From assembly GCF_030848475.1 (NCBI RefSeq), contig NZ_JAVDDS010000037.1, forward strand, positions 1 through 37,113: a stretch of DNA of 37,113 nucleotides, in the 5' to 3' direction. This DNA comes from Herbivorax alkaliphila (lineage in GTDB: Bacteria; Bacillota; Clostridia; Acetivibrionales; Acetivibrionaceae). Each line of letters begins with the position of its first letter. Position 1 is the stretch's first letter. Position numbers and translations under genes: made by a program. Shown piece by piece: positions 1-6,858 of this stretch. The notes beneath the pieces were generated by a model that saw nothing but the letters and a program-made list of their open reading frames with translations, was not told the DNA's origin and did no database searches.

Positions 1-128
1 GATGATATTCCTCTCATATCTGTCCTAATCAACATACCTACTATTATAATTACAAACCAGCCAAATGTTTCCTCCCTCTTGAAACATATGCGAAATTGAT
101 GTAAAATTTCATTTATAAGCTTGAACAT
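1..128 (-). CDS. Transposase N-terminus (partial, runs off left edge)
   Basis: The minus strand reads ATG at 128-126 after a good ribosome binding site (AGGGGGT, 8 bases upstream) and stays open for 42 codons to the window edge. The peptide starts MFKLINEILHQF and contains the hydrophobic stretch GWFVIIIVGMLIRTD. I recall this pattern from the N-termini of a clostridial DDE transposase family (IS4-like). Only about 10% of such a protein would be visible, so catalytic residues cannot be checked. No terminal inverted repeat can be confirmed, because only one end of the element could lie in the window. The family assignment is from memory; the open frame and its RBS are directly visible. Confidence 0.5.
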   Translation of the reverse strand, partial: MFKLINEILHQFRICFKREETFGWFVIIIVGMLIRTDMRGIS

Positions 129-212
129 TGACGTTTACCCCCTATGGTTTTTTATGTTTTGCAAATCTAATTTACCATGGGTAGACCTTTGTATCAAGCT
201 TATTACATATGT

Positions 213-230
213 AAGTTCTGGCAAGAACTT
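213..230. repeat. Hairpin upstream of the transposase start
   Basis: AAGTTCT and AGAACTT form a 7-bp inverted repeat around the loop GGCA. It lies just upstream of the transposase fragment and shares the AAGTTC/GAACTT core with the hairpin at 252-276. Hairpins near an insertion-sequence end can block transcription entering from outside, but that role is inferred. Confidence 0.4.
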
Positions 231-251
231 TTAACTCTCAAGTATAGAAAG

Positions 252-276
252 AGGAACTTCTAAAATTGAAGTTCCT
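252..276. repeat. Perfect 9-bp hairpin between divergent genes
   Basis: AGGAACTTC and GAAGTTCCT are separated by TAAAATT. No strong T-run follows on either strand, so this is not a classic terminator. It may mark the outer end of the insertion element on the left. The rest of 129-417 shows no gene. Confidence 0.4.
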
Positions 277-354
277 TTAGTCTATTATTTATTCATATCA
301 GTCTAAACATAAGAATAGATATTTAAATTAAAGGCTACCATTTTTATTGGATTT

Positions 355-363
355 TGATATAAT
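355..363 (+). promoter_or_regulatory. Extended -10 promoter for the EFR1 gene
   Basis: TGATATAAT is an extended -10 element (TGnTATAAT) 54 bases before the start codon. No recognisable -35 box lies 17 bases upstream, which is usual for extended -10 promoters. Confidence 0.5.
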
Positions 364-417
364 AAGGAAAGTGCTAATTTTTTTAGTTATTTATTTTAAA
401 TAAAAGAAAGGAATCAT

Positions 418-1197
418 ATGCTAACACTTTATTTTTCAGGAACAGGAAATTCGAAATATTTAGCAGAACGTTTTTCAGAAATAATGGGTGGAGATTGTTA
501 TTCTATTGAAGAAGAAGTGGATTTTGAAAATCTCATTACCACTGCAAGTACAATTGCATTTTCCTATCCCATTTATGGGTCATGCGTTCCGCAGATTTTG
601 CGTGAATTTGTAACAAAAAATAAAAATTACTTAAATGAGAAAAAACTTATTATTTTTTGTACACAAGCCATGTTTTCAGGGGATGGGGCAAGGGTTTTTA
701 TAGAATTATTAGAAGGCATAAATTTTGAAGTGATTTATGCAGAGCACTTTAATATGCCAAACAATATTGGTAATATTCCTGTACTTCCAATAAAAAATAG
801 AGAACAAATAAAAAAAGCTTTCAAGAAAGTAGACAAAAAGTTGTATAAGACATGTGAAAATATAAAAAATGAAGTTATTAAGAAACGAGGTTTTAATGCT
901 TTTTCTAAGGGGCTGGGTTTTTACTCTCAAAGGAAGTACTTTCTAAAGTCAGAAGAAAGGAAGAAAAAAGATGTAAAAATATCCCCTGACTGTATTGCCT
1001 GTTCTAAATGTGTAGAGGTTTGCCCTATGAAAAATCTTCAGGTTATTGATAAAAAAATAGAACAAAAGGGCAAATGTACTCTTTGTTATAGATGTGTCAA
1101 TATATGTCCTAATAAGGCAATTACAGTACTGATTCATTCAAAAGTAAAGAAACAGTATAAAGGTGTTGATGGCAAATTATTTGAGAATGTCAAGTGA
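418..1197 (+). CDS. EFR1-family flavodoxin/ferredoxin fusion protein
   Basis: This is a cytoplasmic electron-transfer protein of the EFR1 type: a flavodoxin-like domain followed by a two-cluster ferredoxin. The FMN phosphate loop is visible at the N-terminus (FSGTGNSKYLAERF). Two 4Fe-4S motifs lie near the C-terminus (CIACSKCVEVCP and CTLCYRCVNICP). Length (259 aa) is normal. The ATG follows AAAGGA by 5 bases. The redox partner cannot be told from context. The last codon and stop are unusual: TGA at 1195-1197 is the first triplet of an inserted palindromic element. If that element and one copy of its flanking 13-bp repeat are removed, the frame continues four codons further (KVKV, then TAA at 1272-1274). 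The insertion therefore trimmed the C-terminus slightly, outside the Fe-S motifs. Confidence 0.88.
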   Translation: MLTLYFSGTGNSKYLAERFSEIMGGDCYSIEEEVDFENLITTASTIAFSYPIYGSCVPQILREFVTKNKNYLNEKKLIIFCTQAMFSGDGARVFIELLEGINFEVIYAEHFNMPNNIGNIPVLPIKNREQIKKAFKKVDKKLYKTCENIKNEVIKKRGFNAFSKGLGFYSQRKYFLKSEERKKKDVKISPDCIACSKCVEVCPMKNLQVIDKKIEQKGKCTLCYRCVNICPNKAITVLIHSKVKKQYKGVDGKLFENVK

Positions 1198-1246
1198 GAC
1201 AAGGGGACGGTTCTCTTGTCTCATTTTTTCTGGAGTGAATTTTTTG
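1195..1246 (+). mobile_element. Palindromic repeat element, copy 1, with 13-bp flanking repeat
   Basis: GAGACAAG (1196-1203) pairs with CTTGTCTC (1215-1222) around the loop GGGACGGTTCT. A T-run and the tail CTGGAGTGAATTTTTTG follow. The 13-mer TGAGAATGTCAAG occurs immediately on both sides (1182-1194 and 1247-1259), as expected for a target-site duplication. The hairpin plus T-run could also act as a terminator for the upstream gene. From memory, hairpins with GGGACGGTTCT are scattered through clostridial genomes. Confidence 0.75.
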
Positions 1247-1346
1247 TGAGAATGTCAAGAAGGTGAAAGTATAAAGAATAATTTTAATGGTTTTTAAAAA
1301 AGATGAATTTAAAATATAAAATAAAACAGAATAGGGTGGAGATTAA

Positions 1347-1925
1347 ATGTTTCGGAGGTTTATTACTAAAGAGTATAATACGGCTGGTAGTCGTCTGTTT
1401 ATTTCAGTTTTTTTAAGCATATATGCTGTATTTTTTGACTTATTTTTAACTATGTCTGTTTTAGGAGATAAAGAAGACTTTTTAAAATTTTGGTTGCCTT
1501 TTAAAATGAGTAGTTTTGATGCTACTGTATTTTTTTTTATTATAGCATTTGTAGTTTTGCTTATGTATATTGTACTATTTATGATTAAGCCATATGGTGA
1601 TATTATTATAAAAACAGGCTTGGTTTGGTTCCCGTGTAAATTTCTATTTACACTATTTTATCAAATAATATTAATATGGGGACTAGAAGGTGAAAGTCCA
1701 CATGCAACGATTATTTTTTATTTATTAATAGTATTAGCAATTATCATTACACCTTTTTTTGTTGTTAAACTTATAAAAAATTATAAGCTGATAGATTTAG
1801 AAAATATAAGTACTAAGAAAACATATGTTATTTCACTTCTAACATGTATAGGGATTAATGTTGTAACATTAATGCTGGGTGTTTTTATAGTGATTTGTGG
1901 AATAGCTTACATAGGATTTGGCTAA
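1347..1925 (+). CDS. Multi-pass membrane protein of unknown function
   Basis: I do not recognise this 192-aa protein. Hydrophobic segments near residues 15-38, 58-82, 95-115, 121-145 and 160-190 suggest about five membrane helices, so it is an integral membrane protein. No catalytic or metal-binding motif is visible. The start is well supported: GGTGGAG lies 5 bases before the ATG. The gene is flanked on both sides by copies of the same palindromic element (1195-1246 and 1945-1997). It may have its own terminator, since AAGACAGG at about 1930-1937 and CCTGTCTT downstream are complementary and would be followed by T's. The second element appears to have landed in the loop of that terminator. 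Confidence 0.7.
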   Translation: MFRRFITKEYNTAGSRLFISVFLSIYAVFFDLFLTMSVLGDKEDFLKFWLPFKMSSFDATVFFFIIAFVVLLMYIVLFMIKPYGDIIIKTGLVWFPCKFLFTLFYQIILIWGLEGESPHATIIFYLLIVLAIIITPFFVVKLIKNYKLIDLENISTKKTYVISLLTCIGINVVTLMLGVFIVICGIAYIGFG

Positions 1926-1944
1926 TAAGAAGACAGGAAGACAA

Positions 1945-1997
1945 GAGACAAGGGGACGGTTCTCTTGTCTCATTTTTTTCTGGAGTGAATTTTTTGT
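1945..1997 (+). mobile_element. Palindromic repeat element, copy 2
   Basis: This copy is nearly identical to copy 1 over its whole length: the same 8-bp stem GAGACAAG/CTTGTCTC, the same loop, and the same tail CTGGAGTGAATTTTTTGT, with one extra T in the T-run. It sits between AGACAGG and CCTGTCT, the two arms of a probable older terminator. No convincing flanking direct repeat is visible here. Confidence 0.7.
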
Positions 1998-2018
1998 ATT
2001 CAACCTGTCTTTTTAGGG

Positions 2019-2040
2019 AATGTATTAAACATAATACATT
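2019..2040. promoter_or_regulatory. Palindrome upstream of msrAB (candidate operator)
   Basis: AATGTATTA and TAATACATT form a perfect 9-bp inverted repeat with spacer AACA. It ends 20 bases before the msrAB start codon, where a repressor could block transcription or ribosome loading. The regulator is unknown. Confidence 0.4.
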
Positions 2041-2060
2041 TTAAAGATGAGGTGAACAAT

Positions 2061-3029
2061 ATGCATAAAAATCAAAACATAGAAAAAGCTACTTTTGCAG
2101 GTGGGTGTTTTTGGTGCATGATAAAGCCCTTTGATGAAATGCCGGGCATACATAATGTTGTAGCAGGATACAGTGGAGGACATGTTAAAAAACCATCCTA
2201 TGAAGAAGTTGTGTTGGGAACTACAGGTCATAGAGAAGCAGTACAAATAACTTTTGATCCACATATATTTTCTTATAAAAAATTGTTGGATATCTTTTGG
2301 GAAAGTATTGACCCCACCGATGAAGGAGGACAATTTTACGATAGGGGAGAGCAATATAAAACAGCAATTTTTTATCATAATGATAAGCAAAAAGAATTAG
2401 CTTTAGAATCTAAAAGAAAACTTGAAGAGATTGGGAAATTTAATAAGCCAATTGCTACGGATATAATACCATTTGAAAAATTTTATTTGGCAGAAGAGAA
2501 ACATCAGGATTATTATAAAAAAAATAATTTTCACTACAATAGATATTATGAAGGTTCGGGACGTAAAGACTTTCTCCAAAGGACATGGAAAGTCAAAAAA
2601 GATGATAAAAAGTTAAAAGAAACTTTATCTGTTTTGCAATATGAAGTAACACAGAATAATGGTACTGAAAGACCTTTTGAAAATGAATTTTATAATAACA
2701 AAAAAGAAGGAATATATGTTGATATAGTATCAGGAGAACCACTTTTTTCATCAAAAGACAAATATGATTCAGGAAGTGGTTGGCCAAGCTTTACTAAGCC
2801 ATTGCAGCATCAAAACATTGTTGAAAAAACAGATAGCAGTCACGGTATGACTAGAACAGAAGTGCGTAGCAAATATGGTGATTCTCATTTAGGTCATGTA
2901 TTTGAAGATGGCCCTAATGATAAGGGGGGATTAAGATATTGTATAAATTCTGCATCATTGAGATTTATTCTAAAGGACGATTTAGAAAAAGAAGGATATA
3001 AGGAGTATAAAAGATTATTTGAGGAGTGA
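2061..3029 (+). CDS. msrAB: Peptide methionine sulfoxide reductase MsrA/MsrB fusion
   Basis: This bifunctional repair enzyme reduces methionine-S-sulfoxide (MsrA, about residues 8-165) and methionine-R-sulfoxide (MsrB, about residues 185-320). The MsrA active site is GGCFWCM. The MsrB domain has [18 protein letters not shown] and the catalytic Cys in [11 protein letters not shown]. The start is the ATG at 2061: GAGGTG ends 6 bases upstream, while a GTG nine bases earlier lies inside that RBS. The protein has only three cysteines. MsrA therefore has no C-terminal resolving Cys, and the MsrB domain lacks the structural Zn CxxC pairs, so recycling probably needs an external thiol donor. A palindrome precedes the gene, fitting stress control. 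Confidence 0.93.
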   Translation: MHKNQNIEKATFAGGCFWCMIKPFDEMPGIHNVVAGYSGGHVKKPSYEEVVLGTTGHREAVQITFDPHIFSYKKLLDIFWESIDPTDEGGQFYDRGEQYKTAIFYHNDKQKELALESKRKLEEIGKFNKPIATDIIPFEKFYLAEEKHQDYYKKNNFHYNRYYEGSGRKDFLQRTWKVKKDDKKLKETLSVLQYEVTQNNGTERPFENEFYNNKKEGIYVDIVSGEPLFSSKDKYDSGSGWPSFTKPLQHQNIVEKTDSSHGMTRTEVRSKYGDSHLGHVFEDGPNDKGGLRYCINSASLRFILKDDLEKEGYKEYKRLFEE

Positions 3030-3145
3030 ATTAACTTTAGTGGAGGAAAGACAATTCTACAGTTTTTAAATCCTTCATCTATATATACCACATTTTTATG
3101 TTGAAGCTTTATCTTACTCTAAGATAAAAAAATTTTAAAAACATA

Positions 3146-3174
3146 TTGACAAAGAAATGGTAATGTTATATACT
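3146..3174 (+). promoter_or_regulatory. Consensus promoter of the tetR gene
   Basis: TTGACA (3146-3151) and TATACT (3169-3174) are 17 bases apart, a near-perfect vegetative promoter. The predicted start of transcription falls in the operator at 3182-3196. Because this promoter covers the ATG at 3157, that upstream in-frame ATG cannot be the start of translation. Confidence 0.8.
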
Positions 3175-3181
3175 AAAAACA

Positions 3182-3196
3182 TACCGACGGTCGGTA
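3182..3196. promoter_or_regulatory. TetR operator 1 (autoregulation)
   Basis: TACCGAC-G-GTCGGTA is a perfect 15-bp palindrome at the predicted transcription start of the tetR gene. The 13-bp core ACCGACGGTCGGT recurs exactly at 3929-3941 and with two changes at 6818-6830. Confidence 0.85.
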
Positions 3197-3219
3197 CTGG
3201 AAATTGGAGGTTTTGTTTT

Positions 3220-3906
3220 ATGGATGTAACACATAGAAGTGATGACAGAAAGCAGGAATTTTTATCTACAGCATTAGAACTCTTTTACGAAAAGGGCTAT
3301 GAAAAAACTACAATAAAAGATATTATCGATAAAATGGGGGTTTCAAAAGGAGCTTTTTATCATTACTTTGAATCAAAAGAAGATGTAATTATAATAATTG
3401 CAAAAGAGTATGTTGACAGGGCTATTGGCATAATGAAAAGAATAATTGAAAGAAAAGATTTAAATGCTGCCCAAAAGGTTAGTGAAATATTTACATCAGT
3501 TAATGAATATAAAGCTAATTCAGAAAGTAGAAGGTCTAGAATAAAAGGTGTATTTAATAATGAGGGAAACTTGAAGCTTGATAAAAAAATATCTGATTCA
3601 ATAAGAAAAGAGTTAAATGCACTATTTAAAAAATTAATAGATGATGGAGTGGAGGAAGGTTTATTTGAAACTTCTAATTCTACAGAACTGGCAGAATTTA
3701 TTTCTAACATAATTCACAGTTTAAATTCTTCAATTGACAGACTTGTAATAGACTTATATGAAGTTGATTATGAAGAATTTATTAGGAAGCTAGATGAAAA
3801 GTTAAAGTTTTATGAAATAATGTTTAAAAAAATTTTAAACTTAAAAGGTGAGTCAATAAAGTTTAGAGAATCTTACTTAAAAAGATTTTCAAAGATAAAA
3901 AACTGA
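3220..3906 (+). CDS. TetR-family transcriptional repressor
   Basis: This 228-aa DNA-binding protein has the TetR helix-turn-helix near the N-terminus (TIKDIIDKMGVSKGAFYHYF) and a divergent C-terminal ligand domain. The ATG at 3220 is chosen because GGAGG lies 9 bases upstream. The longer in-frame reading from 3157 would be translated from the promoter and operator. The gene carries a perfect palindromic operator at its own transcription start. The same sequence lies in front of the next gene (rifampin-phosphotransferase-like) and, slightly changed, in front of the MFS transporter at 6859. The simplest reading is a ligand-released repressor that controls itself, a drug-modifying-type enzyme and an exporter. 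The ligand is unknown. Confidence 0.92.
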   Translation: MDVTHRSDDRKQEFLSTALELFYEKGYEKTTIKDIIDKMGVSKGAFYHYFESKEDVIIIIAKEYVDRAIGIMKRIIERKDLNAAQKVSEIFTSVNEYKANSESRRSRIKGVFNNEGNLKLDKKISDSIRKELNALFKKLIDDGVEEGLFETSNSTELAEFISNIIHSLNSSIDRLVIDLYEVDYEEFIRKLDEKLKFYEIMFKKILNLKGESIKFRESYLKRFSKIKN

Positions 3907-3928
3907 AATATTTTTTTACCCCGAACAA

Positions 3929-3941
3929 ACCGACGGTCGGT
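3929..3941. promoter_or_regulatory. TetR operator 2, in front of the phosphotransferase-like gene
   Basis: This is an exact copy of the 13-bp core ACCGACGGTCGGT. It ends one base before a likely promoter, TTGAAA (3943-3948), 16 bases, TAAAAT (3965-3970), so a bound repressor would hinder polymerase at the -35 box. Confidence 0.85.
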
Positions 3942-3989
3942 ATTGAAAAATAAAATTTATGTGATAAAATAAAAAGAAGGAGGATTATC

Positions 3990-6593
3990 ATGAATACAAA
4001 ATTATTAAGAAATGTTACTAAAGATGATTTTTCATTAGCAGGTGGAAAAGCAGCTAACTTAGGAGAGATGATAAAGGCTGGATTGCCTGTACCTGAAGGT
4101 TTTGTGGTATCAACAGATGCATATGATAAATTTATAGAAGCTAACAATTTTAAAGACAAAATTGAAAACATACTTAAAAATATCAACAAAGATAATTTAA
4201 AAGAAATGGAAAAGGCCTCAAATAAAATACAGGAACTATTTGAAGCTGGAAGCATACCTGAGGATGTACTTTTTGATATTAATAAATGCTATGAATTAAT
4301 AGGAAATCCAGAAACGGCAGTTCGTTCCTCATCTACAGCAGAAGATTTACCAGGATTCTCTTTTGCAGGCCAATACAGCACATATTTAAATGTTAAAGGA
4401 ATAGAAGAACTCCACAAATATGTTAAAAAGTGTTGGGCATCTCTTTGGAATTTTAGGGCAGTGTCCTACAGAATACAACAAAACATAGGAAATAAAAACT
4501 TAGCACATGGAGTGGTGGTGCAAAAACTTATTAATGCTAAAAAATCTGGAATTCTATTTACAGCAAATCCTGTAAACGGCAGAAGAGATCAGATGTTGCT
4601 AAATTCATCATGGGGAATAGGAGAAGCTATAGTTGGAGGAGAAGTAAACCCTGATCAATGGATTTTAGATAAAAATAATGGAAGTGTCGTAGAAGAAAAA
4701 ATTGCAGAAAAAAGTGTAATGACAGTAAGAAAAGAAAAGGGAATTGAACTTGTAAAAGTAGAGGGTAAAAATAAGACAGAATGTACACTAAACAGTTCAG
4801 AGATTAATGAATTATATAAAATGGCAAAAAAAGCTGAAGATTATTTTGGCTCTTCTCAGGATATTGAATGGGCGTATATGGATGGTAAGTTCTATTTAGT
4901 GCAAACAAGACCTATAACTTCACTATATCCAATGCCAGAAAAAAAGAAGGGCAAAGATGGATTGAGGGTATTTTTAAACATGAACAGTTACTCACAAGCA
5001 ATGAAAGAACCTTTTACACCGATGGGTGAAGATTTAATGAAGTCAAGTATTCACTCACTGATATTAAAATATGGTAAGAAAAAATTTAATGGTGATAGGA
5101 TGTGGTGGTATCAAAATGTTGGAGGAAGGCTTTTTCTAGACATAACTGATTTTATGAGAACCGAAAAGAGCTGGGGTAAATTCAAAAAAGAAGATAAAAC
5201 TGACAAGGATCCTGTTACAACAAAGGCACTACTACAGCTTGTTGAAAGAAACAGAGATGAAATTTTAGACAAAAAACAATCTGTTAAATTATTAGGAAAA
5301 ATGAATTCAAGATTAGGTAAATTTTTACTAAGTGGAGGCACTAAATTCTTTTACGGTATTTTTTCACCTGTAAAGGCGAGAAAGAAAGCTGTAAAAGTTT
5401 CAGAAGATGAAATTATAAAGTTAAAAGAAGATATTAAAGAGCTTAATTCTATAGAAGAAAAACTTTTATATATTGAAAAAAATACTGGGGATTTCATAAT
5501 GAATGGAGCAATTTTACTATGCTACGTAGCAGTTTCTTCAACTTATATAGGAAAAGCAAAAAAAATAATGCAAAAGCACTTAGAAGATATTTCAGATTTA
5601 TATATTGTAGAAAAATCAGTTCCTCACAGTGCAACCACTCAAATGGGCATGAGTATATTAGAACTATCAAAAAAGTATGATGAAAGAGGAAAAAGACCTA
5701 AAGCTACAGATAAAGAGATAAAAGAGTTTATGAAGACATATGGGCATAAATCATCAGTTGAGCTTGATGTAGGTGTTGCTACATGGGAAGAAGAACCAGG
5801 CTATGTTTTAGACTTAATTAATACTTATATTGATAACAAGAACTATCAGGAAGGTATAGATAGATTTTATAAGGGCAAAGAAGAAGCAGAAATGGCAATA
5901 CAAAGGATAAAAAGAAATTTAGAAGAAAAAGGTCAAAAGAAAGATGCTAAAAGAGTTGAAAAGATGCTTAAAGATTTCAGAGAAATGTTTGGCATTAGAG
6001 AGCAGTCAAAATTTTTCATAACAGAACTTTTGAGTATGTTGAGAAAATTATATATAGAAGTTGGAAAAGAACTTCAGAAGGCAGGAAGATTCCAAGATAA
6101 AATGGATATATTCTATGTAAGATTTAATGATATAAGATCAAATAAAAATCTTAAAGAAATAGCAGAGAATAATAAAGAAATATACAAAAGAAACTTTTTA
6201 AAAGCCGCTCCAAGATTACTAACCAGCACTGGAGAGAGCATTTATTCAGCAGTGGAGCAAAGAAGAGAAGATGGATTATATGGTGTACCTGTATCCCCAG
6301 GTGTATACGAAGGAAGGGTAAGGATTTTGCACAATCCGGAAGATGGTAATAAACTTGAAAAAGGTGAAATATTAGTAACTACAGGTACTAATCCTGCATG
6401 GACACCACTGTTTTTAAAGATAGGAGCACTGATAATGGAAACAGGCGGATCAATATCACATGGTTCTGTTGTGGCAAGAGAATACGGTGTTCCAGCAGTA
6501 GCTGGAGTTGCTGGAGCTACACAGGAACTTAAGGATGGACAGATGGTTAGAGTAAATGGAGAAGACGGGAGTATTAAAACAATAAGCAGTTAA
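3990..6593 (+). CDS. Rifampin phosphotransferase-like / PEP synthase-family enzyme
   Basis: The order of domains is an N-terminal ATP-grasp domain (GGKAANLGEM near residue 18; AVRSSSTAEDLPGFSFAGQ; QTRPIT near residue 310), a long central region (about 320-760) and a C-terminal swivelling domain with the phosphohistidine loop (GGSISHGSVVAREYGVPAV, His at 824). The gene stops there, without the C-terminal PEP/pyruvate barrel of true PEP synthase (PpsA, about 790 aa in a different layout). Length (867 aa), architecture and position of the His match rifampin phosphotransferase (His825 in the Listeria enzyme, from memory). The substrate may be rifampin, another drug, or something else. GGAGG lies 8 bases before the ATG. 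TetR operator 2 lies upstream, and an MFS exporter with a related operator follows. Automatic annotation would probably call it PEP synthase. Confidence 0.8.
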   Translation: MNTKLLRNVTKDDFSLAGGKAANLGEMIKAGLPVPEGFVVSTDAYDKFIEANNFKDKIENILKNINKDNLKEMEKASNKIQELFEAGSIPEDVLFDINKCYELIGNPETAVRSSSTAEDLPGFSFAGQYSTYLNVKGIEELHKYVKKCWASLWNFRAVSYRIQQNIGNKNLAHGVVVQKLINAKKSGILFTANPVNGRRDQMLLNSSWGIGEAIVGGEVNPDQWILDKNNGSVVEEKIAEKSVMTVRKEKGIELVKVEGKNKTECTLNSSEINELYKMAKKAEDYFGSSQDIEWAYMDGKFYLVQTRPITSLYPMPEKKKGKDGLRVFLNMNSYSQAMKEPFTPMGEDLMKSSIHSLILKYGKKKFNGDRMWWYQNVGGRLFLDITDFMRTEKSWGKFKKEDKTDKDPVTTKALLQLVERNRDEILDKKQSVKLLGKMNSRLGKFLLSGGTKFFYGIFSPVKARKKAVKVSEDEIIKLKEDIKELNSIEEKLLYIEKNTGDFIMNGAILLCYVAVSSTYIGKAKKIMQKHLEDISDLYIVEKSVPHSATTQMGMSILELSKKYDERGKRPKATDKEIKEFMKTYGHKSSVELDVGVATWEEEPGYVLDLINTYIDNKNYQEGIDRFYKGKEEAEMAIQRIKRNLEEKGQKKDAKRVEKMLKDFREMFGIREQSKFFITELLSMLRKLYIEVGKELQKAGRFQDKMDIFYVRFNDIRSNKNLKEIAENNKEIYKRNFLKAAPRLLTSTGESIYSAVEQRREDGLYGVPVSPGVYEGRVRILHNPEDGNKLEKGEILVTTGTNPAWTPLFLKIGALIMETGGSISHGSVVAREYGVPAVAGVAGATQELKDGQMVRVNGEDGSIKTISS

Positions 6594-6779
6594 ACATTGG
6601 AAATGTACATGTCATAAAAGTATTTTTGAAATATCAAATGTTTAGAATCAATTTAAGTAATGGCTAAGAAATAACATCTGATTCTCGTTGTCAAAACCTG
6701 TTAAATCATCGGAGGTTTGAGGGCGTTATTCCTAAAGTAGTGAGTCTAAGTGTTTATATATAAAGTATTAGTTTAGCTG
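6594..6779. other. Intergenic stretch with nested inverted repeats
   Basis: No gene is visible. AATAAC near 6670 can pair with GTTATT near 6725, and inside it CAAAACCT pairs with AGGTTTG. This may be a small structured RNA or a relic. I do not match it to a known riboswitch. Confidence 0.25.
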
Positions 6780-6808
6780 TTGAAAATTAAAATATCGGTA
6801 GTTTATAT
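6780..6808 (+). promoter_or_regulatory. Promoter of the MFS transporter gene
   Basis: TTGAAA (6780-6785) and TTATAT (6803-6808) are separated by 17 bases. The TetR-type operator starts 6 bases downstream, the same arrangement as at the tetR gene. Confidence 0.6.
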
Positions 6809-6814
6809 GCAAGA

Positions 6815-6833
6815 CATACCGGCGGTTGGTATG
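6815..6833. promoter_or_regulatory. TetR operator 3, in front of the MFS transporter
   Basis: CATACC-GGCGGTT-GGTATG is a palindrome whose core, ACCGGCGGTTGGT, differs at two positions from operators 1 and 2. It lies at the predicted transcription start of the transporter gene, so the same repressor probably binds it, perhaps more weakly. Confidence 0.75.
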
Positions 6834-6858
6834 TTACAAGAGAAAGGTGGGATTAATA

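Noticed and set aside
3157-3219. Longer N-terminus for the TetR protein
   Set aside because: The extra codons lie over the promoter -10 box and operator, with no RBS. ATG 3220 has GGAGG upstream.
3990-6593. Classical PEP synthase (ppsA)
   Set aside because: The His domain is at the extreme C-terminus and the PEP-binding barrel is absent. The architecture fits rifampin phosphotransferase better.
6826-6858. TTG start of the MFS transporter
   Set aside because: It lies inside the operator, has no RBS and precedes the first membrane helix by non-hydrophobic residues. ATG 6859 has AGGTGG.
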